The notes under the pieces: generated by a model
Database searches by the model: none
Told to the model about the DNA's origin: nothing
Seen by the model: only the letters and a program-made list of their open reading frames with translations
In this document: positions 7,489 to 16,012 of the stretch, piece after piece
Numbering within the stretch: position 1 is the stretch's first letter
How the letters are laid out: each line of letters begins with the position of its first letter
Assembly (NCBI GenBank): GCA_944392615.1
Contig: CALXXF010000002.1
Location: 1-64,000 of the forward strand
Origin: an uncultured Clostridia bacterium
Lineage (GTDB): Bacteria > Bacillota > Clostridia > Oscillospirales > CAG-272
Direction: 5' to 3'
Length of the DNA: 64,000 nt
Translations under genes and position numbers: made by a program

Positions 7489-9405
7489 TTACTCAAGTTC
7501 GAAAGCACCGGTGTAGAGCCTGTAATACTGTCCCTTCTGAGCGATGAGCTTCTCGTGGTTTCCGCGCTCAATTATACGGCCGTTTTCAAGGACCATTATA
7601 ACATCGGCATTTTTAACGGTTGAGAGGCGGTGAGCTATTACAAATACTGTTCTGCCTTCCATGAGCGCGTCCATTCCTCTTTGAACGATCGCCTCAGTTC
7701 TGGTATCTATTGACGATGTAGCTTCATCAAGTATCATGACGGGCGGGTCGGCAACAGCCGCGCGCGCTATCGATATAAGCTGACGCTGTCCCTGCGAAAA
7801 TCCGCTTCCGTCGCCCTTCAGTACGGTGTTATAGCCGTCCTTCAGCATGCGTATGAACCCGTCTGCATTTGCAAGCTTTGCAGCTGCGATGCATTCTTCA
7901 TCTGTGGCATCAAGCTTTCCGTAGCGTATATTGTCCATCACGGTTCCGGTGAAGAGATTGACATCCTGAAGCACTATTCCGAGAGAACGCCTGAGGTCTG
8001 CCTTCTTTATCTTATTTATGTTTATTCCGTCATAACGTATCTTTCCGTCCGCTATGTCGTAGAAACGGTTTATCAGGTTCGTTATAGTCGTCTTGCCAGC
8101 GCCAGTGGCTCCGACAAAGGCTATCTTCTGGCCTTTTTCTGCATAAAGAGTTATGTTGTGGAGCACGGTCTTATCACTTGTATATCCGAAGTCCACATCG
8201 TACAGGCACACTTCTCCATTCAGACGGGTATATGTTATGCTTCCGTCAGAGTGGGGATGCTTCCATGCCCAAATTCCGGTACGCTCCTTGCATTCCACTA
8301 TCTCGCCGTTTTCATTGTATTTCGCATTTACAAGAGTTACATATCCGTTATCTTCTTCAGGCTTTTCATCAAGGAGTTCAAAAATTCTCGACGCACCTGC
8401 AAGTGCCATTACAACGGAGGTTATCTGCTGCGAAACCTGCGCTATGGGGTTTATTATATTTCTGGAAAGCTGAAGAAAAGATGCGATCGTACCGAGCGTC
8501 AGAAGTCCTATGCCGCTCAGACCGAAGTTTGTCACTCCGCCGAGAGCTATCGCTCCGCCTGCTACTGCTATTACGACATAGAGGACAAATCCGAGGTTGT
8601 TCATCGTGGGCATAAGTATATTGGCATATGAATGAGCCTTTGTGGAGCTGTCGTTCAGTATTTCGTTAAGCTCATCAAAGCCTTCCTTGGCTTTCTGCTC
8701 ATGGTTGAATACCTTGATGACCTTCTGACCGTGTATCATTTCTTCAATGTAGCCGTCGATCTTTCCGATTGCCTGCTGCTGGCGGGCAAAGTTTCTTCCG
8801 CTCCTTCCGGTTATGACACGTATCAGTAAAAGTATGAGTACCAAGGCTATGATGACAAAGAGCGTCAACGGAATGCTCAGGTACAGCATTGCAAAGAAAA
8901 CGGCAACTATCATCATTATTGATGACAAAATGTTCGGCAGAGCCTGCGATATCATCTGACTCATGGTATCTGTGTCAGATGTGAAATGGCTCATGATGTC
9001 GCCGTGAGTGTGCGTGTCAAAATATTTTATGGGAAGTGTCTGCATATGAGAAAACATCTCATCACGTATCTTTTTGAGCACGCCCTGTGAAACAGTTGCC
9101 ATCGTCCTGCTGTAGAAGAGGGTAGCGAGGATTCCGAACAGATATATGACTCCCATGGTGAGGACAGCGCGCAGCAATCCTGAAAAGTCGGGAGAACTAT
9201 CGCGCAAAAGCGGTGTTATGTAGTCGTCTATCAGCGATTGGATGAAAAGTGAAACAAGAGCTCCGCTTGCCGCGCTTACAATTATACACAAGAAGACGAA
9301 AGCACAATGGAGCTTATACGCTTTAAGGTATGAAAGAAGCCTTTTTATTGTCGTTTTATTTACCTTTGGAAGCTCTCCGAGAATATCTTTTGGTCCTTTA
9401 TTCAT
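7489..9405 (-). CDS. ABC exporter half-transporter, catalytic subunit
   Basis: A 638-residue fused membrane/ATPase protein. Six membrane helices occupy about residues 35-330, and the nucleotide-binding domain starts near 400. Walker A GATGAGKTT is at 432-440, the signature reads FSQGQ at 536-540, Walker B ILDEATS carries the catalytic Glu near 561, and the switch His sits in IAHRLS near 592. A stretch of about 45 residues between the two domains (around 350-395) looks like an insertion. The frame could start at 9444, but GGGAGG sits 11 bases before the ATG at 9405. That start overlaps the previous stop by 8 bases, so translation is probably coupled. With its partner it should form a heterodimeric multidrug or lipid exporter; the substrate is unknown. 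Confidence 0.9.
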   Translation of the reverse strand: MNKGPKDILGELPKVNKTTIKRLLSYLKAYKLHCAFVFLCIIVSAASGALVSLFIQSLIDDYITPLLRDSSPDFSGLLRAVLTMGVIYLFGILATLFYSRTMATVSQGVLKKIRDEMFSHMQTLPIKYFDTHTHGDIMSHFTSDTDTMSQMISQALPNILSSIMMIVAVFFAMLYLSIPLTLFVIIALVLILLLIRVITGRSGRNFARQQQAIGKIDGYIEEMIHGQKVIKVFNHEQKAKEGFDELNEILNDSSTKAHSYANILMPTMNNLGFVLYVVIAVAGGAIALGGVTNFGLSGIGLLTLGTIASFLQLSRNIINPIAQVSQQITSVVMALAGASRIFELLDEKPEEDNGYVTLVNAKYNENGEIVECKERTGIWAWKHPHSDGSITYTRLNGEVCLYDVDFGYTSDKTVLHNITLYAEKGQKIAFVGATGAGKTTITNLINRFYDIADGKIRYDGININKIKKADLRRSLGIVLQDVNLFTGTVMDNIRYGKLDATDEECIAAAKLANADGFIRMLKDGYNTVLKGDGSGFSQGQRQLISIARAAVADPPVMILDEATSSIDTRTEAIVQRGMDALMEGRTVFVIAHRLSTVKNADVIMVLENGRIIERGNHEKLIAQKGQYYRLYTGAFELE

Positions 9406-11152
9406 CGTCCGAGCCTCCCTTCGTCTGCGAAGTATACATTTCACAGTATATACCTCCGAGTTTAATCAGGCTGTCATGGTCTCCTGCCTCGCATATTTTT
9501 CCGTCATCCATGACGATTATCATGTCGGCATCCTTCACGGAGGCTATCCTTTGTGCAATTATTATCTTTGTCGTGTTGGGTATTTCATTTTTGAAAGCGT
9601 GTCTTATATGAGCATCTGTAGCAGTGTCAACTGCGCTCGTTGAGTCATCGAGTATCAAAATACGCGGATTCTTCAGCAGCGCTCTTGCAATGCAGAGACG
9701 CTGTCTCTGACCGCCGGAAACGTTTGTTCCGCCTTGCTCTATGTATGTATCGTATTTGTCAGGGAACGATTCGATGAACCCGTCGGCACATGCGAGGCTA
9801 CAGGCTCGCTTTATCTCCTCGTCACTTGCGTTTTCATTCCCCCATCTCAGATTTTCTTTTATAGTTCCGGAAAACAGGGTATTCTTCTGAAGCACCATGG
9901 CAACGTTGTCCCTGAGTGTGACAAGGTCATAGTTCCTTACGTCGATACCGCCTACTTTTACTGATCCCTCCGGGACGTCGTAAAGTCTGGGGATTAATTG
10001 AACAAGACTGGATTTGGACGATCCTGTGCCGCCTACTATTCCGATAGTCGAACCTGACTTTATGTGCAGATTAATATTATCGAGAACCGGTTTGTCTGCG
10101 CTCTTTGAATAGTAAAAGGTGACATTGTCAAAATCAATGCTTCCGTCTTTTACTTCGGAAACAGCGCCTGTTTCAGGGGAGGTTATGTCGCTTTTTTCAA
10201 CGAGCACCTCGTATATACGGCGTGCAGATGCTCTTGAAATTATGATCATAACAAAAACCATTGAAAATGCCATGAGACTCGAAAGTATCTGCATTGAATA
10301 CATAATAAGGCTCATGAGCTCGCCTGTGCTGAGACCTATCTGCTGGTCCCCGCCGCAGGCTACGACAGCTCTTGCTCCGAACCAGGAGATGAGAAGCATG
10401 CAAGAATATATGCAGAGCTGCATCAAGGGCATGTTGAAAGCAACCGTTTTTTCCGCCTTTGAAAAATCCTTGTATATGGAATCGGAAACTTTTTTGAATT
10501 TATCTATCTCATAGTCCTCGCGGTCAAAAGATTTTACAACGCGGATGCCGTGCAGGTTTTCCTGTACCGATTCATTCAGCTTGTCGTATGTATTGAAAAC
10601 GCGGACAAATCTGGGGTGGGCCTTTAGGGCTATCAGTACAAGACCGGTTCCGAGGAAGGGCACAAACGCAATGAAAATCAATGACAGATCTATATCTATC
10701 ATGAACGACATAACAGAGGCCATAATGAGCATTATCGGGCATCTGAATGCGAGGCGTATTATCATCTGGTACGCCATCTGAACGTTCGTTACGTCGGTGG
10801 TAAGCCTGGTTATGAGGCTGGATGTCGAAAACTTATCTATATTTGAAAATGAAAAATCCTGAATATTTGCATACATATCGTGTCTTAGGTTGGCAGCAAA
10901 TCCGCACGAGCCCTGCGCCGCCGTTCTTCCGGCGAGAACGCCGAAGACAAGCGACATGACTGCGCTGAAAAACAGCACAAGTCCGGCTTTGAGTATGTAC
11001 GGCATGTTTCCGTCATCTATACCATAGTCGATAAGATACGACATTATGCGGGGAATAATGACTTCCAACAGCACCTCAAACGCCACAAACAGCGGTGTCA
11101 ATATGGCGTATTTCTTGTACTGTCGGATACATTTTGATAATGTTTTCAGCAT
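9398..11152 (-). CDS. ABC exporter half-transporter, degenerate-site subunit
   Basis: A 584-residue fused membrane/ATPase protein with six helices in residues 15-310 and an ATPase domain from about 335. Walker A reads GGTGSSKSS at 374-382 and the signature is VSGGQ. Walker B reads ILDDSTS, with Asp 503 in place of the catalytic Glu, and the switch His is replaced by Gln 534 (IAQRIAS). This double change is the established mark of the non-hydrolysing site in heterodimeric exporters such as TM287/288 and BmrCD, so it fits the downstream partner. AAGGAG lies 10 bases before the ATG, and a consensus promoter precedes it. Confidence 0.92.
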   Translation of the reverse strand: MLKTLSKCIRQYKKYAILTPLFVAFEVLLEVIIPRIMSYLIDYGIDDGNMPYILKAGLVLFFSAVMSLVFGVLAGRTAAQGSCGFAANLRHDMYANIQDFSFSNIDKFSTSSLITRLTTDVTNVQMAYQMIIRLAFRCPIMLIMASVMSFMIDIDLSLIFIAFVPFLGTGLVLIALKAHPRFVRVFNTYDKLNESVQENLHGIRVVKSFDREDYEIDKFKKVSDSIYKDFSKAEKTVAFNMPLMQLCIYSCMLLISWFGARAVVACGGDQQIGLSTGELMSLIMYSMQILSSLMAFSMVFVMIIISRASARRIYEVLVEKSDITSPETGAVSEVKDGSIDFDNVTFYYSKSADKPVLDNINLHIKSGSTIGIVGGTGSSKSSLVQLIPRLYDVPEGSVKVGGIDVRNYDLVTLRDNVAMVLQKNTLFSGTIKENLRWGNENASDEEIKRACSLACADGFIESFPDKYDTYIEQGGTNVSGGQRQRLCIARALLKNPRILILDDSTSAVDTATDAHIRHAFKNEIPNTTKIIIAQRIASVKDADMIIVMDDGKICEAGDHDSLIKLGGIYCEMYTSQTKGGSDDE

Positions 11153-11177
11153 CTGGTAAAATCTCCTTAATAACAGA

Positions 11178-11201
11178 AGTGCCGATAATTACAGCGGCAC
11201 T
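11178..11201 (-). promoter_or_regulatory. Inverted repeat in the exporter leader
   Basis: AGTGCCG and CGGCACT flank a 10-base loop between the promoter and the ribosome site of the exporter operon. It could be an operator for a MarR- or TetR-type regulator, or an RNA hairpin. No regulator gene is adjacent. Confidence 0.4.
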
Positions 11202-11207
11202 GTAAAG

Positions 11208-11236
11208 ATGATAGCATCGGAAAAATTTATTGTCAA
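11208..11236 (-). promoter_or_regulatory. Promoter of the ABC exporter operon
   Basis: Minus strand TTGACA, 17-base spacer, TATCAT, about 55 bases before the ATG. Confidence 0.75.
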
Positions 11237-11404
11237 TGGTTATTTTGACTAAATTTGACCTTTCAAATTAAGGCTATAAGAATGTATTGTGCAGTAACAT
11301 AATATTATGTAGGATTTTTTCAGGAAAAGATACGGGAAATGACGGGAAGGCAGGACGTTTTGCGACAAAATGAGACACAGTGCGACTATATTGAGTATTT
11401 TCTC

Positions 11405-11433
11405 TTGACAGAAAATCTTGTTTATGTTAAAAT
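11405..11433 (+). promoter_or_regulatory. Promoter of the phosphate transporter operon
   Basis: TTGACA, 17-base spacer, TAAAAT on the plus strand. Transcription would start near 11440, leaving a leader of about 290 bases before the ATG at 11727. Confidence 0.75.
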
Positions 11434-11726
11434 GAGGCGTGTGGTCATTACCCGGATTTAACATTGATTTTTCACAGTCAGTTTGTTCCGTCTGTGCCGT
11501 ATCAGGCAATGCTGTTGCTCCCCGCTTTTTGCCAGGGCCTGTGTCTCGGTGCGGACGGCATTTTGCGGTTTGCTTCGATCGTGTTAAATTATGTCAAAAG
11601 GTATCGGATTTTGAAGTGCCTGTTGACATTTACGGATGTATTCTGAAGAGTTTTTTTATCAATCAGGTGCTTTTAGATCAGAAATTTCTTCACCGCACAC
11701 TCTTTTCGCTTAAGGATGGATTTTTT
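11434..11726 (+). other. Long 5' leader of the phosphate transporter gene
   Basis: One frame through this region is open into the transporter, but it has no membrane-protein character and no ribosome site. I therefore treat it as untranslated leader. It contains GC-rich self-complementary segments between 11505 and 11575. No known riboswitch class is recognised. Confidence 0.35.
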
Positions 11727-12812
11727 ATGGGAGTAGAGTATATCTGCGCCGCGCTTGACGCGAATATGTCTTTTACATGGTTTGTGTCAGAAATGGTGTC
11801 AAATCCTATACTGTTTATCACCATTTTGCTCACGCTCGGCGTTATATTCGTAAACGGATGGACTGATGCCCCGAACGCGATAGCTACATGCATCGCGACA
11901 AGGAGTATCCCCCCGCGTCCGGCAATAATTATGTCGGCGGTGTTCAATTTTCTCGGAGTTTTTGTGATGACGCTTATAAACTCCACTGTCGCTATGACAA
12001 TAAAGGACATGGTAAACTTTCACGGCGATACAGATGCTGCAATACGCGCTCTGTGCGCTGCCTTGTTTGCCATTATAGTGTGGGCGACGGCCGCCTGGTA
12101 TTTCGGTATACCGACAAGCGAGAGCCACGCGCTCATCGCCGGTCTTTCGGGGGCAGCCATTGCACTTCAGGGCGGATTTTCCGGAATAAACGGCGGGGAA
12201 TGGGTGAAGGTCCTTTACGGACTCGTGCTGTCGACGGTGCTCGGTTTTTTAAGCGGTTTTTTGATTACGAAGCTGACAGAACTGCTCTTCGGCAGAACTG
12301 ACAGAAGAAAGTCGAGGGGCTTTTTCAAGGGCGCTCAGATATTCGGGGGAGCCGCAATGTCGTTTATGCACGGGGCGCAGGACGGTCAGAAATTCATGGG
12401 TGTGATGATCCTCGGAGTCTTTCTTGTAAACGGAAGCGAGACTACCGGAGATGTCTCACTCCCGATATGGATGATGCTCATCTGCTCAATTGTGATGGCG
12501 CTTGGAACATCGATAGGTGGATACAAAATTATAAAGGCTGTAGGAATGGACATGGTGAAGCTGGATCTGCATCAGGGCTTCTCAGCAGACCTTGCTGCTG
12601 CGTCCTGTCTACTCCTTTCCTCTGTTCTCGGAATACCGGTGAGCACTACGCACACAAAGACGACAGCTATCATGGGAGTAGGCGCAACAAAGAGGCTTTC
12701 GGCAATTAATCTCGGCGTCGTAAAGGAAATGGTGCTTACATGGGTCCTCACTTTCCCAGGGTGCGCTATTATAAGCTTTTGTATGGTCAAGCTGTTCGAA
12801 TTGGTTTTCTGA
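11727..12812 (+). CDS. PiT family inorganic phosphate transporter
   Basis: A 361-residue integral membrane protein with about ten hydrophobic helices. It carries both PiT signatures: GWTDAPNAIAT near residue 35, the family's GxNDxANxxGT element, and the repeated IPVSTTHTKTTAIMG element near the C-terminus. These low-affinity transporters move metal-phosphate complexes or phosphate, driven by protons or sodium. A longer frame starts at 11439, but AAGGATGG lies 8 bases before the ATG at 11727 and homology begins there. The DUF47 gene downstream is its usual partner. Confidence 0.92.
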   Translation: MGVEYICAALDANMSFTWFVSEMVSNPILFITILLTLGVIFVNGWTDAPNAIATCIATRSIPPRPAIIMSAVFNFLGVFVMTLINSTVAMTIKDMVNFHGDTDAAIRALCAALFAIIVWATAAWYFGIPTSESHALIAGLSGAAIALQGGFSGINGGEWVKVLYGLVLSTVLGFLSGFLITKLTELLFGRTDRRKSRGFFKGAQIFGGAAMSFMHGAQDGQKFMGVMILGVFLVNGSETTGDVSLPIWMMLICSIVMALGTSIGGYKIIKAVGMDMVKLDLHQGFSADLAAASCLLLSSVLGIPVSTTHTKTTAIMGVGATKRLSAINLGVVKEMVLTWVLTFPGCAIISFCMVKLFELVF

Positions 12813-12968
12813 GCTCTACTATTGATTAATCGCGTTTTGTCTTGTACCATGTTTCGGTCAATATTAAAATTTCCGGGTCCTGAAATGTGTTTTTCGGTCA
12901 GGATGCGGCAGTAAAAGAAAGTTACTTAGAATAAACCTCACATAAATGATACGGAGGATGAAAATCAG

Positions 12969-13592
12969 ATGGCAAACAAGGAAAACAATTATTATTTTGA
13001 TAATTTCAGGGATTGTATGGCGATAGCCTGTGAGGCAGCCAATATGCTGAAGACGATCATAAGCAGCTTTGATCGCAGCAAGATGAAGGAAAGCATTGAT
13101 GTGATGCATGAGATAGAGCACCGCGGCGACGCAAAAAAGCACGAGATGAACGAAAAGCTCATCAAAGCATTTATAACGCCAATAGAGCGCGACGACATAT
13201 TCAATCTCAGTCACGCCATAGACGACCTTACCGACAATATTGAAGATATCGTCATAAGGCTTTACATAACCGATGTAAAGTCAATTCGTTCAGACATGAC
13301 AACCTTTGCTGAGTTGTTAATTGAATGCTGCAACGCGACATATGAGATGCTCGGCGAGTTTGTCAACTTCAAAAAATCCAAAACTCTCAAGGACATGATA
13401 ATAAACATAAATCACATAGAAGAGCGTGGAGACCAGATGTTTATCGAACACATGCATGAGCTCTACGCCAATGAAAGTGATCCTGTTCTTGTCATGGTAT
13501 GGAGTGAGATATACACAATACTTGAAAACTGCTGCGACGCCTGTGAGGATGTGGCAAATATCGTTGAAGGAATAACCATAGACAATCTGTAA
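12969..13592 (+). CDS. DUF47 (PhoU-like) phosphate transporter accessory protein
   Basis: A 207-residue all-helical cytoplasmic protein. The acidic and His-rich helices (MHEIEHRGDAKKHEM, DDIFNLSHAIDDLTDNIED, HIEERGDQMF) are typical of the DUF47/YkaA family, a PhoU relative with metal-binding ExxxD motifs. Family members are encoded next to PiT transporters and are thought to regulate phosphate uptake. GGAGG precedes the ATG, which lies 156 bases after the transporter stop. Confidence 0.9.
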   Translation: MANKENNYYFDNFRDCMAIACEAANMLKTIISSFDRSKMKESIDVMHEIEHRGDAKKHEMNEKLIKAFITPIERDDIFNLSHAIDDLTDNIEDIVIRLYITDVKSIRSDMTTFAELLIECCNATYEMLGEFVNFKKSKTLKDMIININHIEERGDQMFIEHMHELYANESDPVLVMVWSEIYTILENCCDACEDVANIVEGITIDNL

Positions 13593-13746
13593 GTTTTATC
13601 TGGCAGGACATATTTTCATGCCTTTTTCAGGTTGCCTTGAAAAAAGCATTTCCCGCACAGCAACGCGCACTGCGAGTTTTTGTGTTTTGTTTCGGACATG
13701 CTGATCATCCATGCTGATTATTAAATCAGTATGTTTTCCCGGTTCC

Positions 13747-13832
13747 TCACCTTATGCGTTATCAAAAAATTCATACAGAACAATAAAATCTCACCTTATG
13801 CGTTATCAAAATATTCATACAGAACAATAAAA
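13747..13832. repeat. Tandem direct repeat, two 42-base copies
   Basis: The copies at 13747-13788 and 13791-13832 differ at one base and are separated by two bases. Each starts TCACCTTATGCGTTATCAAA and ends CATACAGAACAATAAAA. The second copy abuts the terminator. Confidence 0.95.
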
Positions 13833-13861
13833 ATGTGCCGGTACTTGTGCCGGCACATTTT
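13830..13861 (+). terminator. Terminator after the phosphate transporter operon
   Basis: AAAATGTGCCGG pairs perfectly with CCGGCACATTTT across an eight-base loop and is followed by GTTGTTT. It lies 240 bases after the DUF47 stop and could act in both directions. Confidence 0.85.
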
Positions 13862-14432
13862 GTTGTTTCGTAAGGAAAGATTGACTGAATATTCGCAGTT
13901 GCGTTTTGTGAAAAGTATTCTGTCTTGTTTTGACAGTTTTTCAGCGATAAAAACTAAACACACAAAATATATCATTCCGTTTGTTTTTGATTTCCAAAGT
14001 CGCTCTCTGGGGCAGAAGTGTGATTTCACACAAATGCTTGAGTTCTTCCCGTGTTTTTACAAGAATGTTCCTGTATCAAAAAAAAGAATTACGGGAAAAT
14101 AATCTTGACAATATACTGCGCTCAGTGCGCAGATTCAAGTGCATGCAATTTAAAGTGCGGTTCCATAATTATAAAGATAATGCACCCACCATAAGTGGGA
14201 AAGCTGCTCCTTACACCTAAAACAGAATTAAATCCCGTTGAATTTCACCGGTGGATCTGAAAAGATATTTTGCATGTATTGTTTTTAAGAAGCTTTTATA
14301 AAAGACAAATCAAAAAGTCTCAATGCAGCTTTTGAGTGAATCGGCGCAGATATCCGCTAATTTTGAAAAGAGAGGAAGCGACAGGCTACGGAGACATCGC
14401 GTAACAAAAATACTGATAAAAGATATTATAAA

Positions 14433-15824
14433 ATGGCATGTGCCCCCGTAGGGAAAACTGCTCTCGGACTTTGTTTTCCCACTGTCGTTACAATGCTTGC
14501 AGTTTCTGCGGCTTCTGCGGCCGAGTCGTTTTTTGCCGCCGGAACAGGAAGCTCGCAGTCAGATAAAACAGCAGCTGCTGCGGCAATAGGAATAATGTTT
14601 CCTGTAAGCGCTCTGTTCCAGGTGGTAAGTTTTGCACTTGGAATGGGGGCGGCAAGCGTTATATCGCGCGCGCTTGGCAACGAAGATGAAGACTGCGCTG
14701 AAACAGCGTCGGTTTTTTCTTTTTTTTCAGCAATTTCTGTCGGCATAATGATATCTTTATCCGGGTGCCTTTTAATAAAGCCTCTCGTCGGTGTTTTGGG
14801 GGCGTCAGCAGACAGCAGTATCGGAATATATGCGCGCAGATACGGCTCCGTATATATGGCGTGTGCTCCGCTTGCGATAGGTGCGTCGGTTCTCTCAATA
14901 CTTCTACGTGCGCGTGGAAAAGCCCTTCAGGCAGCGGCAGGTATAACCGGAGGGGCCGTTCTTGACGTGCTTCTGATGCATATCTTTGTCAGTCGCCTGT
15001 TACTCGGAGTTGTCGGTATCGCTTTGGCAGGGCTTTTCTCACAGCTTTTTGCATTTCTGACACTGCTTCTGATGTACATTGCAGGGAATAACAGACGTCT
15101 CGATGTGCGCGTTTTCATAAGATCGTTTTCACTTGCACGTGAGATTGTTCCTCTTGGTCTGCCGTCTGTAATCAGGCAGGGTCTGACTGTGGCTTCGGCT
15201 ATACTGCTCAACAATATAGCTGCTCAAATAAGCGATTCAGCTTTGTTTTCTGCTTCAGTGTCTTCAAAAGTTTTTACGCTTTTTTTTGGTATAGCGATAG
15301 GTATCGGTCAGGGCATATCACCACTTATTGGATTTTCATACGGTTCGGGAAACGGCGACCGTCTTGAAAGGGCTTTCCGGCTCTCATCCGTATGCGGCAG
15401 TCTTATTCTTCTCGCATGCTGTGGTGTATGTCTGATTTTTCCAGACGAGATGACTTTGTTGATGGCACATACATTTTCCGGAAAAGCGGCGGATGGAACG
15501 TCGCGCGCCATAATGATACAGTGTGCGGCGCTTCCGTTTGTACAGCTCGGCATAGTCTGCAATATGGCTTATCAGGCCGCAGGAAGAAAAATTGCGTCTT
15601 CTTTTCTGGCGGCGGTAAGACAGGGCGTGTTCTATATTCCTTTGCTTCTTGTTCTTGTGCGCTTTTGGGGAGAGTCGGGTCTGTGGCTTGCCGCAGCAGC
15701 TTCTGACGTGTTGACCTTTGTGCTGAGCGTGCCGTTTTCTGTATATTTTATCAGAAAAATGAGAAAGCAGATAAGGCAGGCGGGAGTGAATGCGTCTGAA
15801 AATCCGGCAGAAGCCGAAAGATAG
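14433..15824 (+). CDS. MATE family efflux transporter
   Basis: A 463-residue protein with about twelve membrane helices arranged as two pseudo-repeats. The PVGKTALGLCFPTVVTML start and the family's GMGAASVISRALG and GIGQGISPLIGFSYGSGN segments mark it as a MATE (MOP superfamily) exporter, which uses a sodium or proton gradient to expel drugs or metabolites. The start is uncertain: the ATG at 14433 has no good ribosome site, and the frame is open upstream to 14367 without another ATG, GTG or TTG. The gene is monocistronic, and no regulator is adjacent. Confidence 0.88.
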   Translation: MACAPVGKTALGLCFPTVVTMLAVSAASAAESFFAAGTGSSQSDKTAAAAAIGIMFPVSALFQVVSFALGMGAASVISRALGNEDEDCAETASVFSFFSAISVGIMISLSGCLLIKPLVGVLGASADSSIGIYARRYGSVYMACAPLAIGASVLSILLRARGKALQAAAGITGGAVLDVLLMHIFVSRLLLGVVGIALAGLFSQLFAFLTLLLMYIAGNNRRLDVRVFIRSFSLAREIVPLGLPSVIRQGLTVASAILLNNIAAQISDSALFSASVSSKVFTLFFGIAIGIGQGISPLIGFSYGSGNGDRLERAFRLSSVCGSLILLACCGVCLIFPDEMTLLMAHTFSGKAADGTSRAIMIQCAALPFVQLGIVCNMAYQAAGRKIASSFLAAVRQGVFYIPLLLVLVRFWGESGLWLAAAASDVLTFVLSVPFSVYFIRKMRKQIRQAGVNASENPAEAER

Positions 15825-15880
15825 CTTTGCAACCGCGCGGCAATCGCACGGCGAAACCTTTATGATCCGGTTATAACGGT

Positions 15881-15933
15881 AAAAAACCGGTATCGCGCTT
15901 CAAATGCAGGAACAAAGAAGCGGTATACCGGTT
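15881..15933 (-). terminator. Terminator of the rRNA methyltransferase gene
   Basis: On the minus strand a 17-base stem with two mismatches (arms 15885-15901 and 15917-15933) is followed by a T6 run. It lies between the convergent MATE and methyltransferase genes. Confidence 0.7.
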
Positions 15934-16012
15934 ACGAACAGACAAAATCCGGGGCTGCCGCAGAAACAGCGGTGTAAGGTTGTCAAAAATAAGACGGTTT
16001 TCAGCAGCGTTA

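Larger units (their letters stand above)
13593..14432. other. Long intergenic region with a tandem repeat and terminator
   Basis: About 840 bases without a credible gene. It holds an imperfect hairpin near 13619-13652 (TGCCTTTTTCAGG with CCTTGAAAAAAGCA), the tandem 42-base repeat, and a strong terminator. From 13864 to 14432 I see only AT-rich sequence with a short palindrome CTGCGC-TCAGT-GCGCAG near 14119. Confidence 0.6.

Noticed and set aside
11439-11726. N-terminal extension of the phosphate transporter
   Set aside because: The frame is open but lacks membrane character and homology. The promoter would place the transcript start at about its first codon, and a good ribosome site precedes the ATG at 11727.
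13747-13832. Possible CRISPR array
   Set aside because: There are only two copies, separated by two bases with no spacer, and no cas gene. It is a simple tandem duplication.
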